Assembly: GCF_932526225.1 (NCBI RefSeq)
Contig: NC_064041.1
Coordinates: 3,670,699 to 3,734,698, forward strand
Length of the DNA: 64,000 nucleotides
Source of the DNA: Nematostella vectensis
Lineage: Eukaryota; Cnidaria; Anthozoa; Actiniaria; Edwardsiidae
Direction: 5' to 3'
A program made the position numbers and the translations under genes. The notes beneath the pieces are model-generated. The model did no database searches. It had not been told where the DNA came from and worked only from the letters and a program-made list of their open reading frames with translations. Shown here one piece after another: positions 42,201-54,434 of this stretch; the stretch's first letter is position 1, and the number at the start of each line of letters is the position of its first letter.

Positions 42201-43951
42201 GACATACTAATTTCCGTCTGTTCCTTCTGCAACTTGATCAAACTGATCTCGTTCTCCTTCTGTCTTATCAGCTCCTTGAGTTGATCAACTTCAAGCTTGC
42301 TCTCACTACAAGCTCTCTGTGCCAGTTGATCCTGCGCGTATTGATTTGCCTGTTGTTGAAGGATCTCTCTCTCCCGCCCAATTTTTTCGTTTTCTTTGCG
42401 TAGCTCTAACATTGCACTCTCCAGCTCCCCGCACCTTGTTTTCATCATCCTTAAATCCCCATCCAACTGTTGAATAACCCCACTCTGAGTAGCACTTTCG
42501 TTGACGAACTTCTGAGAAAACTCCGCTTCCAGGCTGTACCTCAGTTCCTCTTTCTCGTGGATAAGCTTCCTGTTTAACTCTTCTTTCTCTATTTCAAAGT
42601 GTTGCCTCAACTCAGCGTTCTTTTCCACTAAAGTCGACTCAATTTGAGAGTTCTCTTTACGTAGTAGGATCACTTCCTCTCTTAGCTCCGACATGGTTGA
42701 CTCCATGGCGTCTTTGTCGTGTTCCAGCAAGTTATGGTATTTCGCTTCTAGTTTAGCCTTCAGGTTTCTTCTTTCTTCAGAATGTTTCCGCTCCATCTGT
42801 GCTATTTCATCCTCGTAGTGTTCCTCAAGCCTGCGCTTCTCCTCTTTGCATTTCCTCTCCACTTCCTTTTTATCCTTTTCCAAAGTCTCCAAGTCATCTT
42901 GAAGCTTTTTATTAATGGTCTTCAACACTGAAGTTTCATTTTGAAGTTTTAAACTAAACTCTGATTCCAAACTGAATTTCATTGAATTTCTTTGCTCGGC
43001 AAAGGTATGCTCCATTTCTCGAATCTCTTTCTCAAATCTTTCGATTATGATATCTTTTTCTTGGCTCAAGCTTTCATTGAGTTCTCTTAACTGTAATGTC
43101 AGATTCATTATATCTCCCTGTAGGTCGGTAATATTCTCCTCGTACTTGACCTTCTGTCTTTCCAGTTGAGCACTATACTTCTCGTCTAATTGTTTCTTAT
43201 ATTCGTGAAACGAATTCATCTGCCGTTTTTCCAGTTCATTTTTCTCTCTTTCAAAGCTGATTTCACATTTTTCTTTTTCTGTTCTTATTTTACTTTCCAA
43301 TTCCCGTTTCTGCCATTGTAACTCAGAAATCGTGCTTTTCAACTCCTGTAGACTGCTTTCATATCCACTTCTTTCTTGTTCCAGTTTGTGAGTATAATTT
43401 TCCTCCAACTTTCGTTTCATTTCGCGTTTCTCGGATAGAAACTTTCTCTCTAAGACTTCGCGCTCTTTCTCGTATTTGTCCTCTAAGTCTAAGTCAGGCC
43501 GTACGGCGCTTTCAAGCGGACAATTGCTCATTCTCATGTACACCTCTGCGATTTCCCGGACAAGATGATTATCAATGTCAATGGAGTTCGTCTGGCGGCT
43601 TGACGTTACTGCATTAACGCCAGCAGAGTTTTCTAACCCTGAATGGAGATACGCCATGGAGCCACGTGACCCATAGCCAGTTTCGCTTCCCGTGGAGGCA
43701 ATCCTCGAATTTCCCGCGCTCCCTCGCTCCATTTCTAGTTGACGAAGCAAATGTATTTTTTCTCTCTGGAAGTCTTCTTTAATGCGAGTCAGCTCTTCCT
43801 CGTGGCCCTGTGATAGCAAGTCTTTCTCCAGGAGAAACCCTCTGACAATGTCTTGTATTTCTTGCCGGTGACTTTCCCTGTCTTCTAGTTGATCCGAGTC
43901 GTCATCCGACGAGTCCACGATCACATCCGAGGCCGCCTCACCGCTCGACAT
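35989..43951 (-). CDS. Gene A: giant coiled-coil protein, ninein-like C-terminus, 5 exons, 1864 aa
   Basis: Exons (minus): 39080-43951 (1624 codons), 38397-38570, 37478-37630, 36750-36890 and 35989-36243, all phase 0 with GT-AG ends. An acidic serine-rich N-terminus (IVDSSDDDSDQLED) is followed by long heptad-rich coiled coils, a short histidine/serine/threonine repeat (near residues 1310-1370), and more coiled coil. The last exon has a helix with HRLYAENSDLNKTVLKLEGK, resembling the C-terminal LYxEN helix of ninein. A structural centrosomal or cytoskeletal role is likely but not shown. Neighbours B and D have the same giant-exon design. The exon 4 acceptor (GTTTAAG|ATC) is weak and chosen by phase. 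Confidence 0.75.
36750..36890 (-). CDS. Gene A exon 4 (47 codons)
   Basis: Donor AAACAG|GTAACA, acceptor CCCGTTTAAG|ATC. It encodes INIDYTNVNTSELRHFLTTY and onward. The upstream boundary is the least certain of this gene. Confidence 0.6.
37350..37370 (+). repeat. Poly-C run (21 C)
   Basis: Uninterrupted homopolymer followed by a C-rich stretch, in gene A intron 3. Confidence 0.98.
37478..37630 (-). CDS. Gene A exon 3 (51 codons)
   Basis: Acceptor TTTCTTTTCTAG|AATAAC, donor AACAAG|GTCAGA. It encodes NNIEGGGISSQDESQLHAFY to NDVDQNK. Placed by splice sites and open phase. Confidence 0.7.
37895..38396 (-). repeat. Degenerate minisatellite of the gene A exon 2 donor
   Basis: About 9-11 units of 40-60 bp immediately after exon 2. 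Most repeat GGCATTGAG|GTGAG, matching the real donor GGCACTGAG|GTGAG, followed by a purine run and ATCAGATGGCAGG. Confidence 0.85.
38397..38570 (-). CDS. Gene A exon 2 (58 codons)
   Basis: Acceptor TGCATTGAAG|GATAAG, donor GGCACTGAG|GTGAGA. It encodes DKRDGVIEEYEARLRELREA and further coiled coil. Its donor is copied in the adjacent intron. Confidence 0.8.
39080..43951 (-). CDS. Gene A exon 1 (residues 1-1624)
   Basis: A 4.87-kb uninterrupted exon from ATG (MSSGEAASDVIV) to CTTGCA|GTAAGT. It is nearly all heptad repeats rich in E, K, R and L, e.g. LEDKYEKEREVLERKFL and NIRRTDEELQGVKRE. Confidence 0.9.
39838..40015 (-). repeat. 30-bp in-frame repeat within gene A exon 1
   Basis: Six or so units encode 10-residue repeats of the type GSPSHVTQSA. 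Each DNA unit has CACGTGA or CACATGA. It forms a flexible break between coiled coils. Confidence 0.9.
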
Positions 43952-46690
43952 GTTAACTCTTCACAAGTTTCTAAACCAAGAAGGAAAGATATAAGCAGCA
44001 AACTGGGCAACCCATCGCCATCTTATGCAAATGATAGTATTTGAGTATTCAAATTTAACGGCTATTTGAGCTGTTCTTCAAACAAGTCGCTGGATTTAAA
44101 TTTGAATATATCTATGTGTTGTAACTAAGCAAAGTTTCCGAATATGGCTGCTAAAATGACATATTATTTGAATATGTTTGCTTTTTATTTCATGTGGCAC
44201 TGTTTAGGCTCCTGATACTTGCAATAAAGGTGAAAATAGGCCAAATTAAGACTTCTATGATTAATCTACTGAATCTACTGAACATCTTTCAGAACGCATT
44301 TTTCATCGAGAAAATGGTCGTTATGGAAATGTAGGCATCCATATGAATATGCAATATCAGATTTGATATTTTCTGAAGCCTTTATTTTTCTTTATTTAAC
44401 ACACTTTTTTTTTTTTATAAAAAGAACAATGATGCAAACCTGAAATTGTTGTTCGGTTATTAAGGCAATGCAGGTGCATCAAGATCGATAGCAAATTAGT
44501 TGGGAGATAAACCTTATGGTTGTGATTAAATGTTTTTGTTATAGTTTTTAGCGATACTTGATTCATCATATATACCATAATATGCCATAAAGCATATTAT
44601 TACTCTGAGGAAGGTGGAATTTAAATGACTAGAATGACCATTGCATGTCATACTACGTAATTTATTCTATATTAAGTCTATAATGTGCGCCAATATAACA
44701 GGCACTCAAGGTCAGACTATTTCATTGGAAATGTATGCTTATTTTGGGAAAGAGGATTTTCGCAATTAGCTTTGTTTACTAAATTATTACTTTCATTTCC
44801 GAGGTACTATATTTTAGCGACGGTATAATAAAAATGAGTCGACGAAATATTTTCATGGTTGTAAGGATGGCGTTCCTAAAATCGACAAGGAGCATTACCC
44901 ACAATCCACCTCAAAGCACACGGTCAAGTTCAACAGCAGAATTCGGAAACTTACAAATCTTGAAAATCCTAATGATTCATTCTTAGGGTTTTAGCAAAAG
45001 GGCTTAGCTTTTCTGATATTGAAGAATTAATTAACAAAATATTGTACTTTTTTTACGTAACTATTTTAAGTAACTGATTTCCCAAAGCTGTTGAACCAAA
45101 GGTACCTGAAAAGTCAAGGGAATCGTACTTGGATCCCCTGCTCTGAGTTTTGAATCTGTTTGGCCAAAATGATAAGCGCATCTTCTCAAAGTAAGAAAGA
45201 CGGGAATAGCTATCAACAAGCTCTCAAAAGTTGAAATGCTTTCATGAATGTACAGTTTCTGATGTTTTCCCGGTGGAATTATGTTCAACTAAAAATATCC
45301 AAACTGAAAGTATCTTATATGTATATGTTTTTCTGTTTCATTTCTGGAAAATATATTTTTCAAATGTTTGAAAATTCGTAGTCTAAAGAGATGCTATGAC
45401 GATATCATCTAAGTTTACTACAAGCATGCAGCACTTATCCACCGTTGTTTTTAGAATGAATGTACACTTGTGAATTTTAGCAAATAAAAATGAACTTTTC
45501 CTACCTTGCATTTGTGCTGCTTTTATCAATTATAGCGGGTTTTCCCATCCATTTTCGTAAAAAAATCTCTCCTTTCTCCACAGACGCTACCTTCCGCTGC
45601 TGTTGGAGTTGTTTGACAAGCGGACAGGTAATAGACGGCTTCTGATTGGCTAAAGCTTTCATGGTATGTATTAATATTGCATTTCAATGGCTTTTCAGCA
45701 TCTTCAAAGCTGGCAAGTGTTTTCTGGAGTCGCTCCAAGCGTCTCTGGTTACATCCCGTTATTCATCGTCAAAACACAGCCAAACCTCAAAACACTGCAA
45801 CTACTTGATATAACAAGCAGTAATTTCAGCACGTGTCACCTTCAAAGTAATCATCATTAAGGACCGCATGTTTTGGATATCCTACGATATCCACCTTCCC
45901 TCTGTTCAGTTTTATCGCTATTACCATACTTACTTTAGTACAAAATCGGTTTCCTTCAGCAGTTTCCTAAACTGCTTCTTGGGAGTCACATTTTATTTAT
46001 ACTCCTTTCGTTAATTCAGGTTCGATTGCAAGAAAACGGCTTGCTAAGGGTCACATCCGTCAAACTTTTCTAAAGTGGCACGATAATGCAACCCTGCGCC
46101 TAATCTAGGCCATTGAAAAAAAGCTGAATTGAAAGAAATTTTATATTTTTTTATTCACAGCAATTAAGTTTATCCCCATTTACTTAAGATACATAAATAT
46201 CAGGAAAATAATACATTTCACAAGTTTTGTAGTTTGTAATACCCTAATGATGATAAATACATCGGACATGGCTTGTGGATCTTGTTGCTTCAACGGTATT
46301 TTGAAGAAATATAACTATTGTATATCGGGTGATATGCCACACACTTTTTGCACTGGGAATTCTTAGGAGTCGGCCTTTTTGGTACGACGTCCGTTTGAGC
46401 CTGGTAATGACCCCGCTCTGTTTTATAGAGTAACGTACCTTCCTATCTACAAAGTACAGTGTTTTATTATTATTGATTGTATTAATAGTATTAGATAGTA
46501 TTGATAGAAGTTTTTTTTATATTAAAGATATTTGATAAATCAATGCTTGGCATGGATAAGTACGAAAATGTAATTCTTTCGTGTAATCATCAAATTTTTT
46601 TAGCATAGTTTCACTATTGTACGTTGTATTGTCGTTTTTTTTCTAGAGAAAAGTTCAAAATAGAACGCTTGAATATCAAATACTAGTGTG
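43952..46690. other. Intergenic A-B, 2.7 kb
   Basis: AT-rich. It should hold the gene A promoter next to 43951 and the gene B 3' flank. No coding region, transposon end or satellite recognised. Confidence 0.5.
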
Positions 46691-46875
46691 CTATGTTTCA
46701 AAGCTTGACTCTAAGTCTGACTCTAAGGTTTCCTCAGGGACAACCTTTGTTTCATTATTGGAATTATGTTCTTCTTCTGATGACGGTTCTCCTGATGACA
46801 CTCGATCCTCTTGGTCTAACAGCCTTCTTTCAGAGATGGATTCTACAGAATAAGCTCCAACAAGAGTGTCTTTTT
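46691..46875 (-). CDS. Gene B exon 4 (C-terminus)
   Basis: Acceptor ATATTTCCAG|AAAAAG; the split codon restores EKDTLVGAYSVESIS and a highly acidic tail ending SDLESSFET, then TAG. Confidence 0.85.
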
Positions 46876-49800
46876 CTGGAAATATAAAAATAATCCTCAT
46901 CCCATGTTCAATCAATAATATGCATTTGGGCGTTAGTAGTTGTTGCTGGGTAATGAGAAACAAAATTCGTTTGTTTAACGTAGACGAAACTTGGGACACT
47001 TCCACGGTGAGACATGCACCAACACACTGCACCACACAAGCTGTACCTATGGACCACCTGCACAGTGCGCCATGCACTAACACACTGCATAACACAAGCT
47101 GTACCTATGGACCACCTGCACAGTGAGCCATGCACTAACACACTTGACCACACAAGTTGTACCTAGGGACGACCTGCACAGTGAGGTATACACTAACACA
47201 CTGCACCACACAAGCTGTACCTAGGGACCACCTGCACAGTGAGACATGCACCAACACACTGCACCACACAAGCTGTACCAAGAGACCACTTGCACAGTGA
47301 GCCATGCACTAACACACTGCACCACACAAGCTGTACCTAGGGACGACCTGCACAATGAGCCATGCACTAACACACTGCACCACACAAGCTGTACCAAGAG
47401 ACCACTTGCACAGTGAGCCATGCACTAACACACTGCACCACACAAGCTGTACCTAGGGACCACCTGCACAGTGAGACATGCACCAACACACTGCACCACA
47501 CAAGCTGTACCAAGAGACCACTTGCACAGTGAGCCATGCACTAACACACTGCACCACACAAGCTGTACCTAGGGACGACCTGCACAATGAGCCATGCACT
47601 AACACACTGCACCATACAAGTTGTACCTAGGGACCACCTGCACAGTGAGCCATGCACTAACACACTGCACCACACAAGCTGTACCAAGAGACCACTTGCA
47701 CAGTGAGACATGCACCAACACACTGCACCACACAAGCTGTACCAAGAGACCACTTGCACAGTGAGACATGCACTAACACACTGCACCACACAAGCTGTAC
47801 CAAGAGACCACTTGCACAGTGAGACATGCACCAACACACTGCACCACACAAGCTGTACCAAGAGACCACTTGCACAGTGAGACATGCACCAACACACTGC
47901 ACCACACAAGCTGTACCAAGAGACCACTTGCACAGTGAGACATGCACCAACACACTTCACCACACAAGCTGTACCTAGGGACCACCTGCACAGTGAGGTA
48001 TACACTAACACACTGCACCATACAAGTTGTACCTAGGGACCACCTGCACAGTGAGCCATGCACCAACACACTGCACCACACAAGCTGTACCTAGGGACCA
48101 CCTGCACAGTGAGTCATGCACCAACACACTGCACCACACAAGTTGTACCTAGTGGCCACCTGCACAGTGAACCATGCACTAACACACTGCACCACACAAG
48201 CTGTACCGAGGGACCACCTGCACAGTGAGCCATGCACTAACACACTGCACCACACAAGCTGTAACAAGGGACCACCTGCCAGTGAGACATGCACCAACAC
48301 ACTGCACCACACAAGCTGTAACAAGGGACCACCTGCCAGTGAGACATGCACCAACACACTGCACCACACAAGTTGTACCTAGAGACCACCTGCACAGTGA
48401 GCCATGCACTAACACACTGCACCACACAAGCTGTAACAAGGGACCACCTGCACAGTGAGCCATGCACTAACACACTGCACCACACAAGCTTTACATAGGG
48501 ACGACCTGCCATGCACTAATACACTTCATAACACAAGTTGTACCTAGGGACCACCTGCACGGTAGTGAGCCATGCCCCAACGCATTGCACCACACAAGTT
48601 GTACCTAGGGACCACCTGCACAGTGAGCCATGCACCAACACACTGCGCCACACAAATTGTACCTAGGGACCGCCCGACCAACTGCAGTAGTCTGCACTTA
48701 CCCGGAAAGCTCATATTTATTGCATCCTCTTCTGTTCCAAATACGTTGTCCTTCTCTTTAATGGAACCGCTTGTTGTTTCACTACTAGACATTTGGCGTT
48801 GCTGTGAAGTATTTGAGCGGCTCACACTAAGATGATGCACTACGAATGATTGGTTGTGCGTGCCTATTGGTTGGTCTGGCAAATTCTTTACGCTGATTGG
48901 TTGATTGTTTAGATGTTGCATGCTGATTGGTTGATTTTGTCGCGCCTTGTTTATGAGCTCTGGTGAGAGTTGCTCCAGCCTGGTGACTTTCTGTTGAAGC
49001 ATTTGCACCTCGTTCTGAAGGACGCGATTTCTTTGTGCCGTCATGCTGCTTCTGTTAACTTCCACCGTGCTCTGGAAATGGAACACAGAAAGATGCAGTT
49101 AAATTTCCCCTTTAAGGAGACATTGCACTATTTAGGATTGACTTTACTATTGATTCGTTAAACTAAAAAATAAAACCTTTAGCCATGCGGAATAGCCAAG
49201 ATAACCATCCAGGTTTATTAAGTGACGGTTGATCTATCAGATAAATATGATATCGTGGTTCACCTCATAGAGCTGATGGAAATGGGTTGAAAATAGTACT
49301 TTTAGGTTTTGAAACAAGCTGTACGTTTACTCAGTTCTTTGAATCGGATGTGAATCAATTAGATCCTTTGCATTTGATAAAGTTAACAGGAAGATTTTTA
49401 GTTAGTGTGGTTTTCCGCGTTTTATAAAATTTTCTTGCTTCCAGCATACGAGTAGCCCTTTAACAGAACTTATGCTAAATCCCAGGCAAATACCTTGATC
49501 CCTATCCTACTATCCCTATCCTATATCACAAAAAATGGTATTAGATTCCAAGATAAAAACTCAGATATTCGGACATGATTGGGTAGAAAACGTGAACGAT
49601 TTGAGTTTATCTCTGAGCTTTAGCAACCCAAGGTAGTCACTTTGTAAAAGAAGCAAGACGTGGCAGAAGTATTGAAGTGTTAATCAAGTCTTCGGCGACG
49701 CTCTCTGTTGGCTCTATACTATACGCCTACTGAGACCCTCACTAGACTCTGCCGTGGCGGCTTCATAACTTTCACCCAGGTGACACACAGAAACTCTCCA

Positions 49801-52800
49801 CACATGTTCTATGGCAAATACTATAGCCCCTTAAACTCTTCCTACCCAAGAGCCCTTGTATATCCCGTGGTCTTACCCTCGAGTCCCTAAAACTTTGCAT
49901 TCTAAGCCCCATCATTTCCTGTAGCTCTTCCCTCTCTTGGTCCAGTCTCTCCTCTAGCGCATTTCTCTCAGTCTCGAACTCTGCCTTCATCATGGCCTTC
50001 TCCTGTCTGTAGCGTGTTTTAAGCGCAAAAATGTCTTCCATCAGCGTCTCGTTCTCGGCCTCGAGGCTTGCGATCTTATCTTCGTAGTATTTCTTGTCTC
50101 TCTGGAGTTGGTTCTGGTACTCGTACTCGAGGCGTGTGATCACCTCCTTGTTGGTAAGGCTGTCTAGGCCTTGAATTGAATCAGATCTGAAAAAGCAAAA
50201 CCAGCTTGTGGTTAAACGATAGAATATGACCGACGTACTCTTTAATGACCTCATTTTTGTGGCGACGTTCAAAGTGGGAATAATCAAGAATGCTTTTTAT
50301 ATAATTAAGCTGAAAAAAAAAACTAACCACCTTCTTTCCTGTAACAAATCATGGCCAAAATATAAAAGTCCATTTGGAAATTTTATTTAATCGTTGTCCC
50401 AAATCCTTGTCTTTACATTTATTTTCATATCTAAACACTGAATGTAGTGATGGGAGGCCTCTCCATTTCAAATGCTGCAATGGTAGCTTTACTTGACATG
50501 TTGCACCATTGGCATCTTTCCCGGTGCAATAGGCTTTCACTAAGCCATGGTGAATTTACCTGACTTTTCAGGAAATCATTCAGAAACATGACTTGAAAGT
50601 TTACCTTGTGTTGTTCTGTAGCTGTGTCTGCAGTTGCTTTCTGTGGTCTCTTAGACGGGATATCTCCTGCCTCAGGCTCTCCAAAGTACTTTCAATGTTT
50701 TGTTTTTCTATGTGTAGTTTCCTTTGATATTCCTGATCAAGAGAATCTCTGAATTCGTCTTGCTTTTCAATTAGCGTCTCCATTTCGACTCTCGACTCAT
50801 GTAGCAAATCTTCAAGCTCGCCCTTCTCCGCTTTGAACTTGTTTTGCAGCTGTTCTATTTTCATTTCGTATGCTTCCATCTGTGAACTCATTTCGTTTAT
50901 TCTTTCCTCATATTTAATTGTCTCATTTTTTAATTTCTCCCTCATAACCTCCTCCGCTAGCATTTTACCCACCTCTTTGCTCTTCTCCAAGGAATCCTCA
51001 AATTGCTTGCGTTCATTTTCGAAGGAATTCTGCAGGTCCCCTTTGCTTCTCTTGAAGCTTTTTTTCATCTCTTTCTTCTGTTGCTTAACCTTGTCTAGTT
51101 CCTTGGTCAAAGCTTGAATTGTTGTAGTTAAAAGTTTCTTTTCCCTCTCTGCTCTTGTTGCTGTCTCAGTGCGCTCTTTCTCTGCCTTTGTAAGTTCTTC
51201 CTTGAGCACTCCCAGCTCTTGTTCAGCTCTTTGCTTTTCTATTTCCAATTGATTTTCAAAGTCTTTTATTTCCTCTCTGTAAGCCTGGACTTCCTCAGCA
51301 ACAGTGTCTTGAAGCTTGAGCTCCAAACTGGCAACCTTAGAGGCAAGATGTTCCGCAAACTCCGTTTTCATTCGTTCTTGCATTTCTTCGTTGTTTTTCG
51401 TAAGTCTTTCCTGCAGTTCCATTTTCTCTGTTTCGAGCTTCGCTGTCAGTTCATCCAACAATGCTTCATACCGTTTTGACGTCTGTTCCAGTTTATCGTT
51501 CAAATCATGTTCAATATCCATGGCTCCCTCAACAGCTTTCTCAAGTTCCTCCGATAGGCTTCTTCCTTCTTCTTTTGCATGACACAGCTCTCCCTCCAGG
51601 TCTTGGATTCTTTCTGTGAGCTCATTTATCTTGTTTTGCTTTTCGCCTACTTGCAATCCCAAGTTCCTGTATTCCTCAGCCATCTTCTTAAACTCCTGAT
51701 CATCTACGGCTGCCCCTTGTTGTACTGCGAATACGTTGGAAGTCACTTGTTCTTGAAGTTGTACCTCAATTGTAAGATTTGGTATCATGCTTTCCTTCCT
51801 AGTATCATTTCCTACTCCGTCATTCTCTCCTGGCTTAATTGGGATGTTTTCTTCAGTACTATATGAGCTTCTTGGTGAGATATAGCCATCTCGAGCTCCC
51901 AATTGTATCGCCTTGCCATCGGTATCATCAATCGTTAAAGCTTCTCTTAGCGTGGGGTCACTGTCATGGCTGTCCAAAGACTCTTCAACACCTGGCTCGG
52001 TCTGCAGGAATGAGTCCTGCATTATTGTAATACGCGATTCTTCTGAATCGCCTCTAAAGGTCGGTAGTTCGTTATTGCTTATATTTCTGACATGTGGACT
52101 TTGCTTTGCGTTTTTGCCGTCGCTTTCTCCAATGTGAACACCTTTCAAGATTTTATCAGCATCGTGCGCACTAAAGACGCCATCCTTCAACCCACTTGCA
52201 GTTTCTGTCATTTCCGAGTTTTTCGTTTTTTGAATATCTATCTCTTCAACTAGTTGCCCCATTGCTTTCTCCGTTTGTCTCTCCCGTTCTTTTTCTTCAT
52301 AAGATGTCTCCATTTCTTTTATTTTATTAGCGAAATCTTTGATTTCTTTTGCAAGATAGTCGTTTTCCTTCTCCAACTCGTTGATCCTATCGTTCAATTC
52401 GTCATTTTCTTTTATAATCTTTTCCTGCTTTTTCTGTAATTCGTTTCTTCGCGTAGAAACGTCATCTAATTCGTCCTGAAGCTCTTCAATCTGTTTCTCG
52501 AGCTCTCGTCTCCTCGTCTTCTCCTTGGCCATGTCTTCAAGCCTTTCCTTGAGGTATCTCACCTCATCTTCAAGGTCTTTAATCTTACCCTTCATAGACT
52601 CGCTCTCGTACAAACTCTGCTTCACATGCGGTGACGCCACGCCATTTTCGCCCCTCGCATTCTCAAGCTCCTTTACCAGTTTGCTGTACTTTATCTTTAA
52701 CTCCTCGTACTCTTCTTCGACCTTCGGGTCTTCGTCTTTGTTGTCCCGTAATGATGGATGGGCATCAAACCCCACCGATTCACCAGTTTTATCACGTGAC

Positions 52801-54434
52801 GGTGTACCTCTCTCCATTTCTCCTGCATCTTTGCTCCCGTCCCGTGATGGGGACACAACTCTGTCCCAGTTCCCCACAGCTTCGATACTCTCACGTGCTG
52901 GTGACGTAACTCGGTCCCAGTTTCCCAGATCATCTCGTGTCGGTGTCGTGACATTGCTTCTCATCCTCCTTGTATGGGGAACCCCTCCAAGGCTCAAAAT
53001 CTCGTTCTCGAAAGCTTTTCTCAGCTTACCGTTTCTCTCACTCTCTTCCAGCAATTTGTTCTTCAGCATCATGAGATCCTTGACCAGTTCTTCGAAGTTA
53101 GCGCTCAACATCATCTTCTCGTTAGTCTCTGTCGCCAGTTTCTCTTCGAGTCGACAGACCTCTTGACTGCATATTGCCTCTAGTTCCTTCTCACGCTCCT
53201 GGGCCAGGAGCAGTGCGCGCTTCATCTCGTCCACTTCCCTTAGAATCGCCTCGTTATCCCCCCTAAGGCTTATGTTCAATTCTTCGAGTCTTGTCTTTTG
53301 CTCTTGCTCGTGTTGCAGTGCTGCTTCAAGAGTGCTTATCTGTTCGGAGAAAGAACTCTTAAAGTCCAAGATCTGAATCTCGTAATCATTAATTGCTTTC
53401 ATTTTACTCTTTGACTTTTCTTCTGCTTTTCGTAGCAGCTCTTTCAGAGACTTCAGATCCTCTTCATAATCAGCCTTATTTTCTTCAATAATCCTATCTT
53501 TCTCCTTTAACTGTCTTTCTCTGTCTCTGAGCACGTGCTCAAGGCGAATCTTTTCGTTCTCAAGCCTAAGAAACTCATCCTTAGGGACTCGATTTTCAAA
53601 GGATGCAAGAAGTGCATCAATGGAGTCGTCCTTCGGGTTATCCGGATCTAGACCCAAATGATCTATAATCTCCCCTAACTTTGCATTCTCCTCGGCAAGT
53701 GTTGCAATATCACTCTCATAACCCTTAGCAAACCTTGGTGAGCTACTTCTGCGATGTGCTTTATACATTGCCGCCAAAGCTTCCTTATAAACGCTCTCTT
53801 CACGTCTCTTAGGCTTGTGCTTTGGTGACTTTGCATCTCTGGCTTCACTGCCTTTATACATGTTTTGTGGACTTGTTTCATTACTTTTCCAATTGCTCTT
53901 GTATGATTTCTTCTCTAGATTCCTAAGCCTCACTTCTGTGTCATCCTTATCATGAGTGACTTGACTTAGTTTGAGCTCTAAGTATTCCTTCTCAGCTAGA
54001 AGTTTGTTTATTTGGATTCGCTCTGCGGTGCTTTCTATAAAACTCCTGGAGCTGATGATCGTGTCGGCATCGTCTGACGTCTCGCTGGCAGAGTCTGTCG
54101 TTAACCAGAAATCTTGCTCTTTCTTGAGCCTTATCAGCGCGTTCTTGATAGTTTCATTTTCTCGTATCATCTCTTGTAAATCTTCTTCTCCTTCGGATGA
54201 AAATATATCCTCAATGGCATCGTAACTTTTTACGTTTTCTGGATTACTGCACTCAACTGGTTCACATTGTTCAATATCCGTTATAATCTCCATTTCCTCC
54301 AGCCCTCGAGGTCCAGCTATTAAATTGTCTTTCTTCTCCTGGTTATTGTTATCAGCCACCCCATTCTCTCCCTCTTCATTTAGCTCGATGCCTTTGAGAG
54401 CAGCCTTAAACTTCTCAATATCCCGTTTCTCCAT
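46691..54434 (-). CDS. Gene B: giant coiled-coil protein, 4 exons, 1564 aa
   Basis: Exons (minus): 50605-54434, 49877-50186, 48702-49071 and 46691-46875; GT-AG ends and phases agree throughout (split AGA and GAA codons). The ATG follows an in-frame TGA at short distance. An acidic N-terminus (DIFSSEGEEDLQEM) leads into long coiled coils, broken by an S/P-rich region with three NWDRV-SP-R repeats (near residues 500-550) and an acidic region near 800-900. Coiled coil resumes to QNNTRSDSIQGLDSL and YYEDKIASLEAENETLMEDI. The C-terminus is hydrophilic and acidic. A central stretch aligns with gene D. A structural, possibly centrosomal protein; no enzyme domain seen. Confidence 0.8.
46990..48680. 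repeat. 58-bp minisatellite in gene B intron 3
   Basis: About 29 units of a 58-bp repeat (GCACCACACAAGCTGTACC ... CACAGTGAGCCATGCAC). Units alternate between CTAGGGACCACCTG and CAAGAGACCACTTG types. It begins ~100 bp from the exon 4 acceptor and ends only ~25-40 bp from the exon 3 donor. Confidence 0.95.
48702..49071 (-). CDS. Gene B exon 3
   Basis: Acceptor CCATTTCCAG|AGCACG, donor TTTCCGG|GTAAGT. It encodes a coiled coil (NRVLQNEVQMLQQKVTRLEQ) and a QPIS-rich segment with repeats of NQPISM/NQPISV/DQPIGT. Confidence 0.88.
49072..49876. other. Gene B intron 2
   Basis: 805 bp, no repeat or gene recognised. Confidence 0.6.
49877..50186 (-). CDS. Gene B exon 2
   Basis: Acceptor GCTTTTTCAG|ATCTG, donor TCGAGG|GTAAGA. 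It encodes EYEYQNQLQRDKKYYEDKIA and ERLDQEREELQEMMGLRMQS. Confidence 0.88.
50187..50604. other. Gene B intron 1
   Basis: 418 bp, nothing recognised. Confidence 0.6.
50605..54434 (-). CDS. Gene B exon 1 (1276 codons + 2 nt)
   Basis: A single 3.83-kb exon from ATG (MEKRDIEKFKAALKG) to AACACAAG|GTAAAC, mostly heptad repeats. Confidence 0.92.

Noticed and set aside
46908-48512. ORFs reading CWCMSHC or TNTLHHTSC repeats
   Set aside because: Products of the 58-bp minisatellite inside an intron of gene B.
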